Source of the DNA: Microvirga rosea
GTDB lineage: Bacteria > Pseudomonadota > Alphaproteobacteria > Rhizobiales > Beijerinckiaceae
NCBI RefSeq assembly: GCF_020595095.1
Contig: NZ_JAJDOP010000001.1
Location: 186,001-250,000, forward strand
DNA: 64,000 bases
Reading direction: 5' to 3'
A program made the translations under genes and the position numbers. The notes under the pieces are model-generated. The model was not told the DNA's origin and did no database searches. It worked only from the letters and a program-made list of their open reading frames with translations. Numbering within the stretch: position 1 is the stretch's first letter; every line of letters starts with the position of its first letter. Below, piece after piece: positions 46,827 through 55,626 of the stretch.

Positions 46827-47738
46827 ATGAGCGGAAGAGCAGCGCGCGGCGGCTGGCTGGAGATGGTCGGCGCGATGGCCATGTCGGGCACCATCGGCTA
46901 CTTCGTGATCGAGTCCGGCCAATCGATCTGGAACGTCGTGTTCTTCCGGTGCCTGTTCGGCGCCTTGAGCTTGTCGGCCTATTGCGGCTGGCGCGGTCTT
47001 CTGGTGCCTTGGCGCTTCACCCGGACCACGTTTCTCCTGTCGCTCCTCGGGGGCGCGGCGATCGTCCTCAACTGGGTTCTGCTGTTCTCCGCCTATCGGC
47101 TGACTTCGATCTCGATCGCCACCGCGGTCTACAACATGCAGCCCTTCTTCCTGATCCTCCTGGGAATCGTGCTGTTCGGAGAAAGGCCGACCCGCGATGC
47201 GTGGGGATTCATCGCGCTCGCGTTCGTCGGGCTGTTGCTGGTGGTCAGGATCGATGCGTCGGGATTTTCCCTCACCGGCGGATATCTGGCGGGTCTCGGG
47301 CTCGCCCTCGGCGCGGCCGCCCTCTACGCGGTCGCTTCCGTCGTGGCCAAGCGCCTGAAGGAGATCCCGCCCCATCTGATCGCGCTGGTCCAGGCCGTTC
47401 TCGGCACCCTGATGCTGGGACCGTTCACCGATTTCGCGGCGCTGCCCGCACGGGCGACACAATGGGGTTATCTGGTGACCCTCGGGGTCGCCCATACGGG
47501 CATCATGTATATCCTGCTCTATTCCGCGCTCCAGAAACTGCCGACCGCGCGGGTGGCGGTTCTGTCCTTCGTCTATCCGGCGGTCGCGATCCTGGTGGAT
47601 TATCTGGCCTATGGGCGGGAACTGTCGCCCGCTCAGTGGAGCGGGATCATCCTGATCCTTCTCGGAAGCGCGGGCGTGAATCTCAAGTGGCGCTTCGGTC
47701 TCGGCCGGCCGCTACGGCCGGTCGCCGTGCAGGACTAG
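46827..47738 (+). CDS. EamA/DMT family transporter
   Basis: Drug/metabolite-transporter superfamily protein of 303 residues with about ten membrane segments in two EamA repeats (TAVYNMQPFFLILLGIVLFG in the first, VAVLSFVYPAVAILVDYLA in the second). It likely exports a small metabolite such as an amino acid. AGGAGG five bases upstream makes the ATG at 46827 the start, not the ATG at 46809. It is divergent from the broken Lrp gene by about 100 bases, which presumably once regulated it. Confidence 0.9.
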   Translation: MSGRAARGGWLEMVGAMAMSGTIGYFVIESGQSIWNVVFFRCLFGALSLSAYCGWRGLLVPWRFTRTTFLLSLLGGAAIVLNWVLLFSAYRLTSISIATAVYNMQPFFLILLGIVLFGERPTRDAWGFIALAFVGLLLVVRIDASGFSLTGGYLAGLGLALGAAALYAVASVVAKRLKEIPPHLIALVQAVLGTLMLGPFTDFAALPARATQWGYLVTLGVAHTGIMYILLYSALQKLPTARVAVLSFVYPAVAILVDYLAYGRELSPAQWSGIILILLGSAGVNLKWRFGLGRPLRPVAVQD

Positions 47739-47774
47739 CGCATCATGCGGAAAAAGCGGCTCCGGTCGTCCAGG

Positions 47775-48479
47775 CTAGGCGTCGCGCGCTTGCAGGAGAT
47801 CTTGCAGGAGATCCGGCCGCCGCTCGCGGGTGATCCGTTCGGCTTCCGCCCGCCGCCATTTGTCGATGGCGGCATGGTTTCCGTTGAGCAGGACTTCCGG
47901 AATCGACCGCTCCTCCCATTCCCGGGGCCGGGTGTATTGGGGATATTCGAGGCGATTGCCCTCGAAGCTCTCCTCGTGGCCCGAGGCTTCCTTGCCCATG
48001 ACGCCGGGCAGGAGCCGCACGCAGGCATCGAGCAGGACGAGAGCCGCGATTTCACCGCCGGACAGCACGTAATCGCCGATCGACACCTCTTCGAGCCGGC
48101 GACCTTCGATCACGCGCTCGTCGACGCCCTCGAACCGGCCGCAGACGATCACCGCCCCGGGCCCGGCCGCGAGCTCGCGCACGCGGCTTTGCGTCAGCGG
48201 CTTTCCGCGTGGGCTCATGAGCAGTTTCGGCCGGGGATCGTCCGGCCCGACAGCCGCATCGAGGGCGGCCGCCATCACGTCGCAGCGAAGCACCATGCCG
48301 ACCCCGCCGCCGGCGGGCGTATCGTCCACGTTCCGGTGCCGTCCGATGCCGTGGTCGCGGATGTTGCGCGCCTCGAGCGTCCAGACCTGCCGCGCGAGAG
48401 CATCCCCCGACAGGGACAGGCCGAGAGGTCCCGGAAACATCTCGGGGTAAAGGGTCAGGACGGTCGCGGAAAACGTCAC
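47775..48479 (-). CDS. trmD: tRNA (guanine37-N1)-methyltransferase
   Basis: TrmD of 234 residues, the SPOUT-class enzyme that methylates G37 of tRNA. Knot motifs are seen in [19 protein letters not shown] and [20 protein letters not shown], and the N-terminus is [17 protein letters not shown] start at 48479 overlaps the rimM stop as GTGA, showing translational coupling. It is the last gene of the rpsP-rimM-trmD run. Confidence 0.96.
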   Translation of the reverse strand: MTFSATVLTLYPEMFPGPLGLSLSGDALARQVWTLEARNIRDHGIGRHRNVDDTPAGGGVGMVLRCDVMAAALDAAVGPDDPRPKLLMSPRGKPLTQSRVRELAAGPGAVIVCGRFEGVDERVIEGRRLEEVSIGDYVLSGGEIAALVLLDACVRLLPGVMGKEASGHEESFEGNRLEYPQYTRPREWEERSIPEVLLNGNHAAIDKWRRAEAERITRERRPDLLQDLLQARDA

Positions 48480-49210
48480 GCCTCGTCCTCGGGCTGGGGC
48501 CGCGCGGGCGCGAAGAAATCCTCCGGCAGGGCCGCGACGACGCGCTTTCCGGCGATGTCCACCACGGGCACGAAGGCTCTGGTGAAGGGCAGGAGCGCCG
48601 TTGCGCCGGTATTCGCCGAGCGGATGTCGAGCAGATCGCCGCCGCCGTAATTGGGCACGTCGACGATGGTGCCGATCACCGCTCCGGCCTCATCCTGCAC
48701 CGACAGACCGATGAGATCGGCCAACAAAAATTCATCGTCTTCGCCGGGGGGCAAAAGCTTGCTGCGTTCCACATGCAGCTGGACGCGATTGAGCGCCTCG
48801 GCGGCTTCCCGCGTCGTGATGCCCGTCACTTGGGCGATCAGCATGTCGGGCGCCGCGCCACCGGCCGGACGGACCTTTTGAAGGGAAAACTTGCGGCCCT
48901 GGGCGTCGATCAGCGGAACGTATTCGGCAATCGCCGCAGGATCGCCGGTAAAGGATTTCAGCCGCACTTCGCCTCTCAGGCCATGGGCGCGGCCGAACTC
49001 CCCCACAAGGACGAGCTCGCCCTGCCGAAGCGGCGGCGAGCCCTGGTCGTCCTTGGGGCGGGTCCCCGGAGAGGACGGTGGAGACGCGCCCTGAAACGGG
49101 TCGGCGCCGACACCTCCACTCCCGTCTCTCCCCGGGGTCTTCCGGGTGCTCCCGGACCCCGGCGAGAGAGAAGAAGTGGAGCGCTGGTTGGAGCGCTCCT
49201 TCTTCATCAT
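48476..49210 (-). CDS. rimM: ribosome maturation factor RimM with N-terminal extension
   Basis: RimM-family protein in a frame of 244 residues. The RimM core begins near residue 64 ([19 protein letters not shown]) and includes the PRC-barrel region ([20 protein letters not shown]). It helps mature the 30S subunit. Residues 1-62 are a Ser/Gly/Pro-rich stretch not part of the family; no other ATG lies between it and the core, although a GTG occurs at the core start. The extension is encoded over a long imperfect hairpin (49064-49137). It starts directly after rpsP and overlaps trmD by four bases. Confidence 0.9.
   Translation of the reverse strand: MMKKERSNQRSTSSLSPGSGSTRKTPGRDGSGGVGADPFQGASPPSSPGTRPKDDQGSPPLRQGELVLVGEFGRAHGLRGEVRLKSFTGDPAAIAEYVPLIDAQGRKFSLQKVRPAGGAAPDMLIAQVTGITTREAAEALNRVQLHVERSKLLPPGEDDEFLLADLIGLSVQDEAGAVIGTIVDVPNYGGGDLLDIRSANTGATALLPFTRAFVPVVDIAGKRVVAALPEDFFAPARPQPEDEA
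49064..49137. repeat. long imperfect hairpin inside the 5' part of rimM
   Basis: Left arm CCCCGG...GACGCGCC (49064-49090) is complementary, with a few bulges, to the right arm GGCGCC...CCCCGGGG (49103-49137). It lies within the frame coding for the low-complexity RimM extension and looks like an intergenic palindrome that became translated. Confidence 0.5.
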
Positions 49211-49212
49211 GC

Positions 49213-49575
49213 TTACGCAGCCTCGCCTTCGGCCGGAGCCGCGGACGCGGCGGCCTTGGCATCGGCGCGCTCCTGGGCCTTCTTGCCCGGAACGGCCTTC
49301 TGCGGGTTGTTGCGCGGAGCGCGCTTCAGGAGGCCGGCGGCGTCGAGGAAGCGCAGAACGCGGTCGGTCGGCTGGGCGCCCTTGGCGAGCCAGGCCTGAA
49401 CCTTCTCGGTGTCGAGCACCACGCGGCCCGCGTCGTCCTTCGGCTTCATCGGGTCATAGGTGCCGACCTTCTCGATGAAGCGGCCATCGCGCGGGGAGCG
49501 CGAGTCGGCCACGACGATGCGGTAGTAGGGACGCTTCTTCGCACCACCACGGGTGAGACGGATCTTCAGGGACAT
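49213..49575 (-). CDS. rpsP: 30S ribosomal protein S16
   Basis: S16 of 120 residues: [20 protein letters not shown] and [16 protein letters not shown] are diagnostic. An Ala/Lys-rich C-terminal tail extends the protein beyond the roughly 80-residue core, as is common in alphaproteobacteria. AAGGAG lies upstream of the ATG at 49575. It is followed directly by rimM. Confidence 0.97.
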   Translation of the reverse strand: MSLKIRLTRGGAKKRPYYRIVVADSRSPRDGRFIEKVGTYDPMKPKDDAGRVVLDTEKVQAWLAKGAQPTDRVLRFLDAAGLLKRAPRNNPQKAVPGKKAQERADAKAAASAAPAEGEAA

Positions 49576-49616
49576 GGGTAACTCCTTCTGGTGTCCTGTG
49601 ATCAAACCTTTTCGAT

Positions 49617-49719
49617 GTCATCCCCGCGAAGGCGGGGATCCATAACCGCTGACGGCGCCGGATCGAAAACCGGCAGTGGTTATGGATTCCGGGCTCCGCT
49701 GACGCGACCCCGGAATGAC
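49617..49719. repeat. REP-like intergenic palindrome between rpsP and ffh
   Basis: Outer arms run GTCAT...GGATCCATAACCGCTG at the left and CAGTGGTTATGGATTCC...ATGAC at the right. Inside each arm is a small stem (CCCCGC/GCGGGG and similar). The sequence family matches the four copies at 51731-52028. Confidence 0.75.
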
Positions 49720-49734
49720 GCGAACTTCAAACCT

Positions 49735-51294
49735 TCACTTCTTCTTCCCGAACGGAAGGCCGCCGATTCCCGGAAGCCCGGGGATCTTCGGCCCGCCGAG
49801 ACCCGGCAGGCCCGGTACGCCCTTCGGCATCGGCGGAAGAGCACCGCCCGGAAACTCGGGCAGCTTGCCGCCCATCTGCTTCTGCAGCGCCTCGATCTGC
49901 TCCGGCGTCGGCTGGGGCATGCCGCCCATGCCGGGCATGCCGCCGCCTCCGAGGCCGAACATCTTGCCGAGCGCGCCGGCCATGCCCTTGCCCTTGCCGC
50001 CGCCCATCATCTTCATGACGTCGGCCATCTGGCGGTGCATCTTGAGCAGCTTGTTGATGTCCTCGACCTTCATGCCGGAACCGGCGGCGATGCGCTTTTT
50101 CCGCGAGGCCTTGAGGATATCGGGATTGCGGCGCTCGGCCGGAGTCATGGAGTCGATGATGGCGCGCTGGCGCTTGATAACCTTGTCGTCGAGATTGGCG
50201 TTCTCGAGCTGCGCCTTCATCTTGGCGACGCCGGGCAACATGCCGAGCATGCCGCCGATGCCGCCGATCTTCTCCATCTGGGCGAGCTGGTCGCGCAGGT
50301 CCTCCAGGTCGAACTTGCCCTTGCGCATCTTCTGCGCGAGAGCCATCGCCTTTTCCTGGTCGATATTCTCCGCCGCCTTCTCCACGAGGGAGACGATGTC
50401 GCCCATCCCGAGAATGCGGTTGGCGACGCGGGAGGGATGAAACTCTTCCAGCGCATCGACCTTTTCGCCCGTACCGACGAGCTTGATCGGCTTGCCGGTG
50501 ACCGCGCGCATGGACAGCGCCGCGCCGCCGCGGGCATCGCCGTCCATACGGGTCAGCACGATGCCGGTGACACCGAGACGCTGGTCGAAGGCGCGGGCGG
50601 TGTTGACCGCATCCTGGCCGGTGAGCGCGTCGGCGACGAGGAGAACCTCGTGCGGATTCGTGGCCGCCTTCACCTCGGCGGCCTCGGTCATCAGCGCCTC
50701 GTCCACCGTGACGCGGCCGGCGGTGTCGAGCATGACCACGTCGTAGCCACCGAGGCGCGCGGCCTCCATGGCCCGACGGGCAATCTGCACCGCCGATTGT
50801 CCGGCCACGATGGGAAGCGTGTCGACGCCGACCTGCTTGCCGAGAACCGCGAGCTGCTCCATGGCGGCGGGGCGGCGGGTGTCGAGGGAGGCCAGCAGCA
50901 CCCGGCGCTTGTCGCGATCCGTCAGGCGCTTGGCGATCTTGGCGGTGGTGGTGGTTTTACCCGAGCCCTGAAGGCCGACCATCAGGATGCCGACCGGCGG
51001 GGCCGCATTGAGGTCGATGACCTCGGCTTCCGCACCCAGCATCTCCGCGAGCTGGTCATGGACGATCTTGACCACCTGCTGACCGGGCGAGACCGACTTG
51101 ATCACTTCCGCGCCGACCGCGCGCGCCCGGACCTTGTCGGTGAAGGACCGCACCACCTCGAGGGCGACGTCGGCCTCCAACAGAGCCCGCCTGACTTCAC
51201 GCAGGGCCGCGTTCACATCCTCCTCCGTCAACGCGCCCCGGCGCGTGAGGGAGTTCAGAATGTTGGAGAGTTTATCGGAAAGGCCTTCGAACAT
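49735..51294 (-). CDS. ffh: signal recognition particle protein Ffh
   Basis: Ffh of 519 residues. N-domain (MFEGLSDKLSNILNSLTRRG), then the GTPase G-domain with P-loop GLQGSGKTTTTAKIA, DTAGR and a TRMDGDARGG closing motif, then a Met/Gly-rich M-domain that binds signal sequences and 4.5S RNA. The C-terminal tail is unusually Gly/Pro/Met rich (GGGGMPGMGGMPQPT). It acts with FtsY (57.7 kb) in cotranslational membrane targeting. ATG at 51294; the ATG is close to the stop of the small YHS-like gene upstream. Confidence 0.97.
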   Translation of the reverse strand: MFEGLSDKLSNILNSLTRRGALTEEDVNAALREVRRALLEADVALEVVRSFTDKVRARAVGAEVIKSVSPGQQVVKIVHDQLAEMLGAEAEVIDLNAAPPVGILMVGLQGSGKTTTTAKIAKRLTDRDKRRVLLASLDTRRPAAMEQLAVLGKQVGVDTLPIVAGQSAVQIARRAMEAARLGGYDVVMLDTAGRVTVDEALMTEAAEVKAATNPHEVLLVADALTGQDAVNTARAFDQRLGVTGIVLTRMDGDARGGAALSMRAVTGKPIKLVGTGEKVDALEEFHPSRVANRILGMGDIVSLVEKAAENIDQEKAMALAQKMRKGKFDLEDLRDQLAQMEKIGGIGGMLGMLPGVAKMKAQLENANLDDKVIKRQRAIIDSMTPAERRNPDILKASRKKRIAAGSGMKVEDINKLLKMHRQMADVMKMMGGGKGKGMAGALGKMFGLGGGGMPGMGGMPQPTPEQIEALQKQMGGKLPEFPGGALPPMPKGVPGLPGLGGPKIPGLPGIGGLPFGKKK

Positions 51295-51296
51295 GA

Positions 51297-51512
51297 TCAA
51301 TCCATCTCTTTTGCGATGAGCGGTACATCGCGCTTCGCAAGGGCCTTTTCAAAGTGGTCGATCGCCGCCTTGAACTTGTCCCGGCAGCCCGGATTGCAGA
51401 AGCCGACGACCTCGCCGCGATAAAGGGTGAGCGAGTCCGCCGCGATCGGTTTTCCCGACCACGGACAGGTCTCGTTGACCGCGTCCTCGATGCGCAAGGT
51501 GTCATCCGACAT
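51297..51512 (-). CDS. small YHS/TRASH-like metal-binding protein
   Basis: Protein of 71 residues with a CPWSGKPI motif and FCNPGCRDKF, giving a CxxxG...CxxxC arrangement like YHS/TRASH metal-binding domains. Likely binds a metal ion; the role is unknown. It sits directly upstream of ffh with its stop codon only a few bases from the ffh start, so the two are probably cotranscribed. Confidence 0.78.
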   Translation of the reverse strand: MSDDTLRIEDAVNETCPWSGKPIAADSLTLYRGEVVGFCNPGCRDKFKAAIDHFEKALAKRDVPLIAKEMD

Positions 51513-51730
51513 CCGCTATCCCTTTCGGCGCGAAGCCCAAATGAGAACGCGCCCGAGGGCGCATCGCGCTGTCGGGCGTTGACCTCCAGCCTCTCGGGCT
51601 GGTCGGCGGCTCAAAGGGCTCGCTCTACAGATTTGAGGGCAGCACCTAAGGGTGAAACGAGGAAAAGTCAAGGAAAGACAACGCCCCGGGAGGTTCCGGC
51701 CTCACCGCCCCTCAGTGCGAACACCGTCTT

Positions 51731-52028
51731 GTCATTCCGGGGCGCCGCAGGCGAGCCCGGAAACCAGAACCGCTGAGGGTGCTGGAAACGAACGCAACGG
51801 ATGCCATGGCTCTTCATCATGAACCGTTGTGTTTATGGGTTCCGGGCTCTCGCTTTTGCTCGCCCCGGAATGACAGGAGCACCGCCCGTCATTCCGGGGC
51901 GCCGCAGGCGAGCCCGGAACCCATATACGCTGAGCTTGACGAGAGGAGTTCACGGCCACCGCCGCTCCCTATTGCACCATGAGCGGTTCTGGGTTCCGGG
52001 CTCTCGCTCACGCTCGCCCCGGAATGAC
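51731..52028. repeat. two inverted pairs of REP-like palindromic elements
   Basis: Four related copies: 51731-51776 (+), about 51830-51874 (-), 51888-51934 (+) and 51981-52028 (-). Each reads, in its orientation, GTCATTCCGGGGCG, a short variable stretch, then GCCCGGAA and CC...CGCTGA-like ends. Each plus/minus pair forms a hairpin of about 140 bases, the two being nearly the same size. A partial fifth copy may lie near 52033-52050. The whole 51513-52123 interval holds no convincing gene. Confidence 0.82.
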
Positions 52029-52123
52029 AGGGCGGCTCCGGGAATGACGGCGGGGAGTGTTCCTCTTGCGGAAATCCTGCGGTCTCCCCACGCTTAAGGC
52101 ATGGCTTCTTCCTCGATCTCCCG

Positions 52124-53125
52124 ATGAAACATCGCAAGCTCCCGGCGCGCCCGCGCAATCCTTATTATTCCGGTCCCGTCTCCGATCACTTCGACGGCAC
52201 GCGCTTCTTTTTGCCGAGCCAGCCCCCGGACAAAGGTCTGGGCGAATTGTTGCGCTGGCGGTTGGGAAACAGGCGGACGGCGTGGCCGAAACGCTATCCG
52301 AGCCCCTTTCAGGACAAGCCGCCGGAGGCGGTGGCGGACCTGCGCATCACCTTGATCGGCCACGCCTCGTTCCTGATCCAGGTGGCCGGCCTGAACATCC
52401 TCACCGATCCCGTTTTCGCCGACCGGGCGAGTCCCTTCGCCTTTGCGGGACCCAAGCGCCTCAACCCGCCCGGCGTCGCGATGGCGGATCTGCCGCCGAT
52501 CCACGCGGTGCTGATCACCCACAACCACTACGATCACCTCGATCTTTCGGCGATCGGCCGTCTCTGGCGGGAGCACCGACCGCGGCTTCTGGCGCCCCTC
52601 GGCAACGACGCCATCATTCGGGCCGCTCATCCCGACATTCCGGTCGAGACCCGGGACTGGGGCGAGTCCTTCGATCTGGGCCACGCGGTCACGGCCCATC
52701 TGACGCCCAGCTACCACTGGTCGGCCCGGGGCATGCGGGACCGGCGCATGGCGCTCTGGTGCGCCTATGTGCTCACGACGCCGGCGGGCACGATCTATCA
52801 CGTGGGCGATACGGGCTTCGGCGACGGTCGGATCTTTCGCGACGTGCGCGCCCGTTTCGGTCCGCCCCGGGTGGCCCAGCTGCCCATCGGCGCCTACGAG
52901 CCGCGCTGGTTCATGAAGCCGCAGCACATGAATCCGGAGGATGCGGTGAGGGCCTTCGGGCTTCTCGGCGCCGAGCAGGCCCTCGGCCACCATTGGGGAA
53001 CGTTCCGGCTCACCGACGAGGGCATCGATGCGCCCCCTCGGGCCCTGGCGGCCGCGCTGGCGGAAGCGGACGTGCCGGCGGAACGGTTCAGGCCCTTGCG
53101 GCCCGGACAGGCTTGGGTGCCGTAA
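52124..53125 (+). CDS. MBL-fold metal-dependent hydrolase (UlaG/NAPE-PLD-like)
   Basis: Metallo-beta-lactamase-fold protein of 333 residues. The HxHxDH metal motif is intact (LITHNHYDHLDLSA), with further ligands likely in HLTPSYHWSARG and IYHVGDTGFGDG. The arrangement resembles the UlaG/NAPE-PLD-like group, which act on lipid or phosphodiester substrates, but the substrate is not predictable. There is no signal peptide. The 3' end overlaps the HAD phosphatase gene by 38 bases tail to tail. Confidence 0.88.
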   Translation: MKHRKLPARPRNPYYSGPVSDHFDGTRFFLPSQPPDKGLGELLRWRLGNRRTAWPKRYPSPFQDKPPEAVADLRITLIGHASFLIQVAGLNILTDPVFADRASPFAFAGPKRLNPPGVAMADLPPIHAVLITHNHYDHLDLSAIGRLWREHRPRLLAPLGNDAIIRAAHPDIPVETRDWGESFDLGHAVTAHLTPSYHWSARGMRDRRMALWCAYVLTTPAGTIYHVGDTGFGDGRIFRDVRARFGPPRVAQLPIGAYEPRWFMKPQHMNPEDAVRAFGLLGAEQALGHHWGTFRLTDEGIDAPPRALAAALAEADVPAERFRPLRPGQAWVP

Positions 53126-53759
53126 GCTCCAGAACCGGCGCCGCGAGGTCGGCGGGCGCATCCACGAGCCGGACGACCCCTGCTTCGAGCAGCTCTTCCC
53201 GGGAGCCGTAGCCCCAGGTCACGCCGATGGCCGGGAGGCCGTTGGCGCGGGCCCCGATGGCATCATGCTCGCGATCCCCGATCATCACGGCGGTTCCGGG
53301 ATCGAACCCTTCGAGATCCATGATGTGCCGGATCAGGTCCCGCTTGTCGGCGTTGCGGTTGTCCAGTTCGGAACCGTAAACCGCGGCGAAAGAGTCCAGA
53401 AGCCCGAAATGCGCAACGATCCGCCGCGCATAGACATGGGGCTTCGAGGTCGCGACCACGAGCCGAATTCCCTGCTCCTTGAGCTCGTCGAGCAGGGCCG
53501 GGATGCCCGCATAGACCTCATTCTCGAAAAGGCCGATCTCGCCGAAGCGCTCACGGTACAGCCGCACGGCCTCCGGCGCGTCCTCGGGTCCGCCGAGAAG
53601 CTTGGTGAAGCCCGCGATCAGCGGCGGACCGATCATCCACGTGAGAGCGTCGGTGTCTGGAACCGGGCGGCCCAGCCTCTCCAGGGCGTATTGCACGCTG
53701 CGGGTGATGCCGATCTTCGGATCGGTCAATGTTCCGTCAAGGTCGAAGAGGGCGATCAT
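53088..53759 (-). CDS. HAD-family phosphatase (phosphoglycolate phosphatase-like)
   Basis: HAD-superfamily hydrolase of 223 residues. Motif I is LFDLDGTLTDPKIGI with the nucleophile Asp, motif II is VATSKPHVYAR, and motif IV is VMIGDREHDAIGA. Most similar in layout to phosphoglycolate phosphatase/PpaX-type enzymes; the substrate is uncertain. It lies a few bases after the secreted GyrI-like gene on the same strand, so a shared transcript is possible. Confidence 0.9.
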   Translation of the reverse strand: MIALFDLDGTLTDPKIGITRSVQYALERLGRPVPDTDALTWMIGPPLIAGFTKLLGGPEDAPEAVRLYRERFGEIGLFENEVYAGIPALLDELKEQGIRLVVATSKPHVYARRIVAHFGLLDSFAAVYGSELDNRNADKRDLIRHIMDLEGFDPGTAVMIGDREHDAIGARANGLPAIGVTWGYGSREELLEAGVVRLVDAPADLAAPVLELTAPKPVRAARA

Positions 53760-53768
53760 CGCGCGAGG

Positions 53769-54569
53769 CTATTCCTTGGGCTGGACGTAGATGTTGATCT
53801 CGAGATTGGTGTCGGACGCCTCGGTCATCTCGGAAACGTATTCCTCGATGAACGCGTCCTTCGCGACGATATCCTTCGCGTCCAGATAGGCCGTGATGGT
53901 CTCATACGTGCCGTCGATCTCGTCATACGCGTCCTTGTGCACGAAGCGGAAAGCCTTGCCTTCCGGCGTCTTGCCGAACTTGATCTCGGGTGTGAGCTCC
54001 AGACGGCCTTCCGGTGCCTGCGCGATCGGAATCATGGCCTCGTAGCGGAAGCCCTTGTCGTCGGTCTGGGCGAAAACCGTCAGGGGCTTGCCGGCCGGTG
54101 CGATGCCGGCGTTTTTGAGGGCTCCCTCGATCTTGGCGAACGCGGCCTTGAGGTTGCCGAAGGCATCTTCCCAGTTGCTGGTGCCGGTGATGAAAGCCGT
54201 CGGCTTTCCGGGCAGCACCACCTCCTCGACGCCCGTGGGATCGCCGGGGGTCGGAATCAGCGCGGGCCGCGCGGCCGCCGATGGCGACGGGGCCGGGCTC
54301 GCGGGACTGGCGGGCGCCGGTTGCGCGGGAGCGGGGTCCGGCGCGGGCTGAGCAGGAGTCGGAGTCGCTTGGGTCGGAGCCGGTTGGGCGGGAGCCTCGC
54401 CCTGAGCCGTGGGCGTCGGCTTGTCGGCCGGTGGCTGAGCGACCGGCGCAGGTGACGGGCTCGCCTCGCCGGCGGGCGGCGTTGGGGCTGCCGGGGACGG
54501 TGTCTGCGCGAAGGCCGGGCCCATCGAAAGGGAGGCCAGAAGGCAGAGGAGAGGGAAACGGAGCCGCAT
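53769..54569 (-). CDS. secreted proline/alanine-rich protein with GyrI-like domain
   Basis: Protein of 266 residues. A signal peptide (MRLRFPLLCLLASLSMGPAF) is followed by a long Pro/Ala/Gln-rich linker (about residues 22-105). A C-terminal domain with the GyrI-like/effector-binding-type pattern (FRYEAMIPIAQAPEG, ITAYLDAKDIVAKDAFIEEY) ends the protein. It is probably anchored or free in the periplasm and may bind a small ligand; no catalytic motif is visible. The ATG at 54569 is used; the frame above it lacks a signal peptide. Confidence 0.8.
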   Translation of the reverse strand: MRLRFPLLCLLASLSMGPAFAQTPSPAAPTPPAGEASPSPAPVAQPPADKPTPTAQGEAPAQPAPTQATPTPAQPAPDPAPAQPAPASPASPAPSPSAAARPALIPTPGDPTGVEEVVLPGKPTAFITGTSNWEDAFGNLKAAFAKIEGALKNAGIAPAGKPLTVFAQTDDKGFRYEAMIPIAQAPEGRLELTPEIKFGKTPEGKAFRFVHKDAYDEIDGTYETITAYLDAKDIVAKDAFIEEYVSEMTEASDTNLEINIYVQPKE

Positions 54570-54741
54570 CACGGGTGCCACCCATCGAATCAAAATTATG
54601 GATTTCTCCAATGCACCATAGAGACCTTTCGGGAGCGCTGCGAGGCCGTGTCGCAGGGACAGACGCCTCGTTTCCGGGCACCCCTGCCGTGCGGTCTCGT
54701 TCCCTCTCGCGATTTTCCTGATTTTGGGCCATATAGCCCCC

Positions 54742-55626
54742 ATGAGCCCCCTCGCGAACCATCGTTTTCTCAAGATGAACGGTCTCGGCAACGAGATCAC
54801 CGTGCTGGACCTGCGCGGCACCCCGTTGCGCGTCGGCGCCGCGGAGGCGCGCGCGATTGCCGCAGATTCCCGATCGCGTTTCGATCAGCTGATGGTCCTG
54901 CACGATCCCGTCACCCCCGGAACGGACGCGTTCCTGCGCATCTACAACACAGACGGTTCGGAATCCGGTGCCTGCGGCAACGGCACCCGCTGCGTCGCCT
55001 GGGCCATGACGGCCGATCCGATCATGAACCGCCCGTCCGGTGACACGCTCGTGCTCGAAACCAAGGCCGGCCTCCTGCCGACCGAGCGGATCTCGGATCA
55101 GGTGTTCACGGTCGACATGGGCCCGCCGCGGTTCGGCTGGCAGGACATTCCCCTCGGTATCCCGTTTCCCGATACGCGGACCATCGACCTGCAGACCCGT
55201 CTGCCGGAGGCCCCCGAGCTTGTCCGCCCCTCGGCCGTCAGCATGGGCAATCCCCATGCGATCTTCTGGGTCGAGAATGCGGGGGCCTATGACCTGACGG
55301 CCCTCGGGCCGAAGCTGGAGCACGACCCGGTATTTCCGGAACGGGCGAACATTTCCCTGGCTCAGGTTCTCGCACCGGACCACATCGTCCTGCACGTCTG
55401 GGAACGGGGCGCCGGCCTCACGCGCGCCTGCGGGTCCGCGGCCTGCGCCACGCTCGTCGCGGCGGCCCGCAAGGATCTGACGGGCCGCAGGGCAACCGTC
55501 TCCCTGCCCGGCGGCGATCTCCTGATCGAGTGGCGGGAAGGCGACAACCATGTCCTCATGACCGGACCGACGGAACTGGAGCACGAGGGGACCTTTTCCC
55601 CGTCCCTCTTCGCGGGAGCCGCCTGA
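54742..55626 (+). CDS. dapF: diaminopimelate epimerase
   Basis: DapF of 294 residues, converting L,L- to meso-diaminopimelate for peptidoglycan and lysine. Both catalytic cysteines are present: [15 protein letters not shown] and [16 protein letters not shown]-terminal [19 protein letters not shown] is the usual start, so the ATG at 54742 is used over the one at 54724. It is coupled to mtaB by a TGATG overlap. Confidence 0.96.
   Translation: MSPLANHRFLKMNGLGNEITVLDLRGTPLRVGAAEARAIAADSRSRFDQLMVLHDPVTPGTDAFLRIYNTDGSESGACGNGTRCVAWAMTADPIMNRPSGDTLVLETKAGLLPTERISDQVFTVDMGPPRFGWQDIPLGIPFPDTRTIDLQTRLPEAPELVRPSAVSMGNPHAIFWVENAGAYDLTALGPKLEHDPVFPERANISLAQVLAPDHIVLHVWERGAGLTRACGSAACATLVAAARKDLTGRRATVSLPGGDLLIEWREGDNHVLMTGPTELEHEGTFSPSLFAGAA

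Noticed and set aside
51731..52028. REP copies considered as a CRISPR array
   Set aside because: Repeats alternate in orientation and pair as hairpins, and no cas genes are present.
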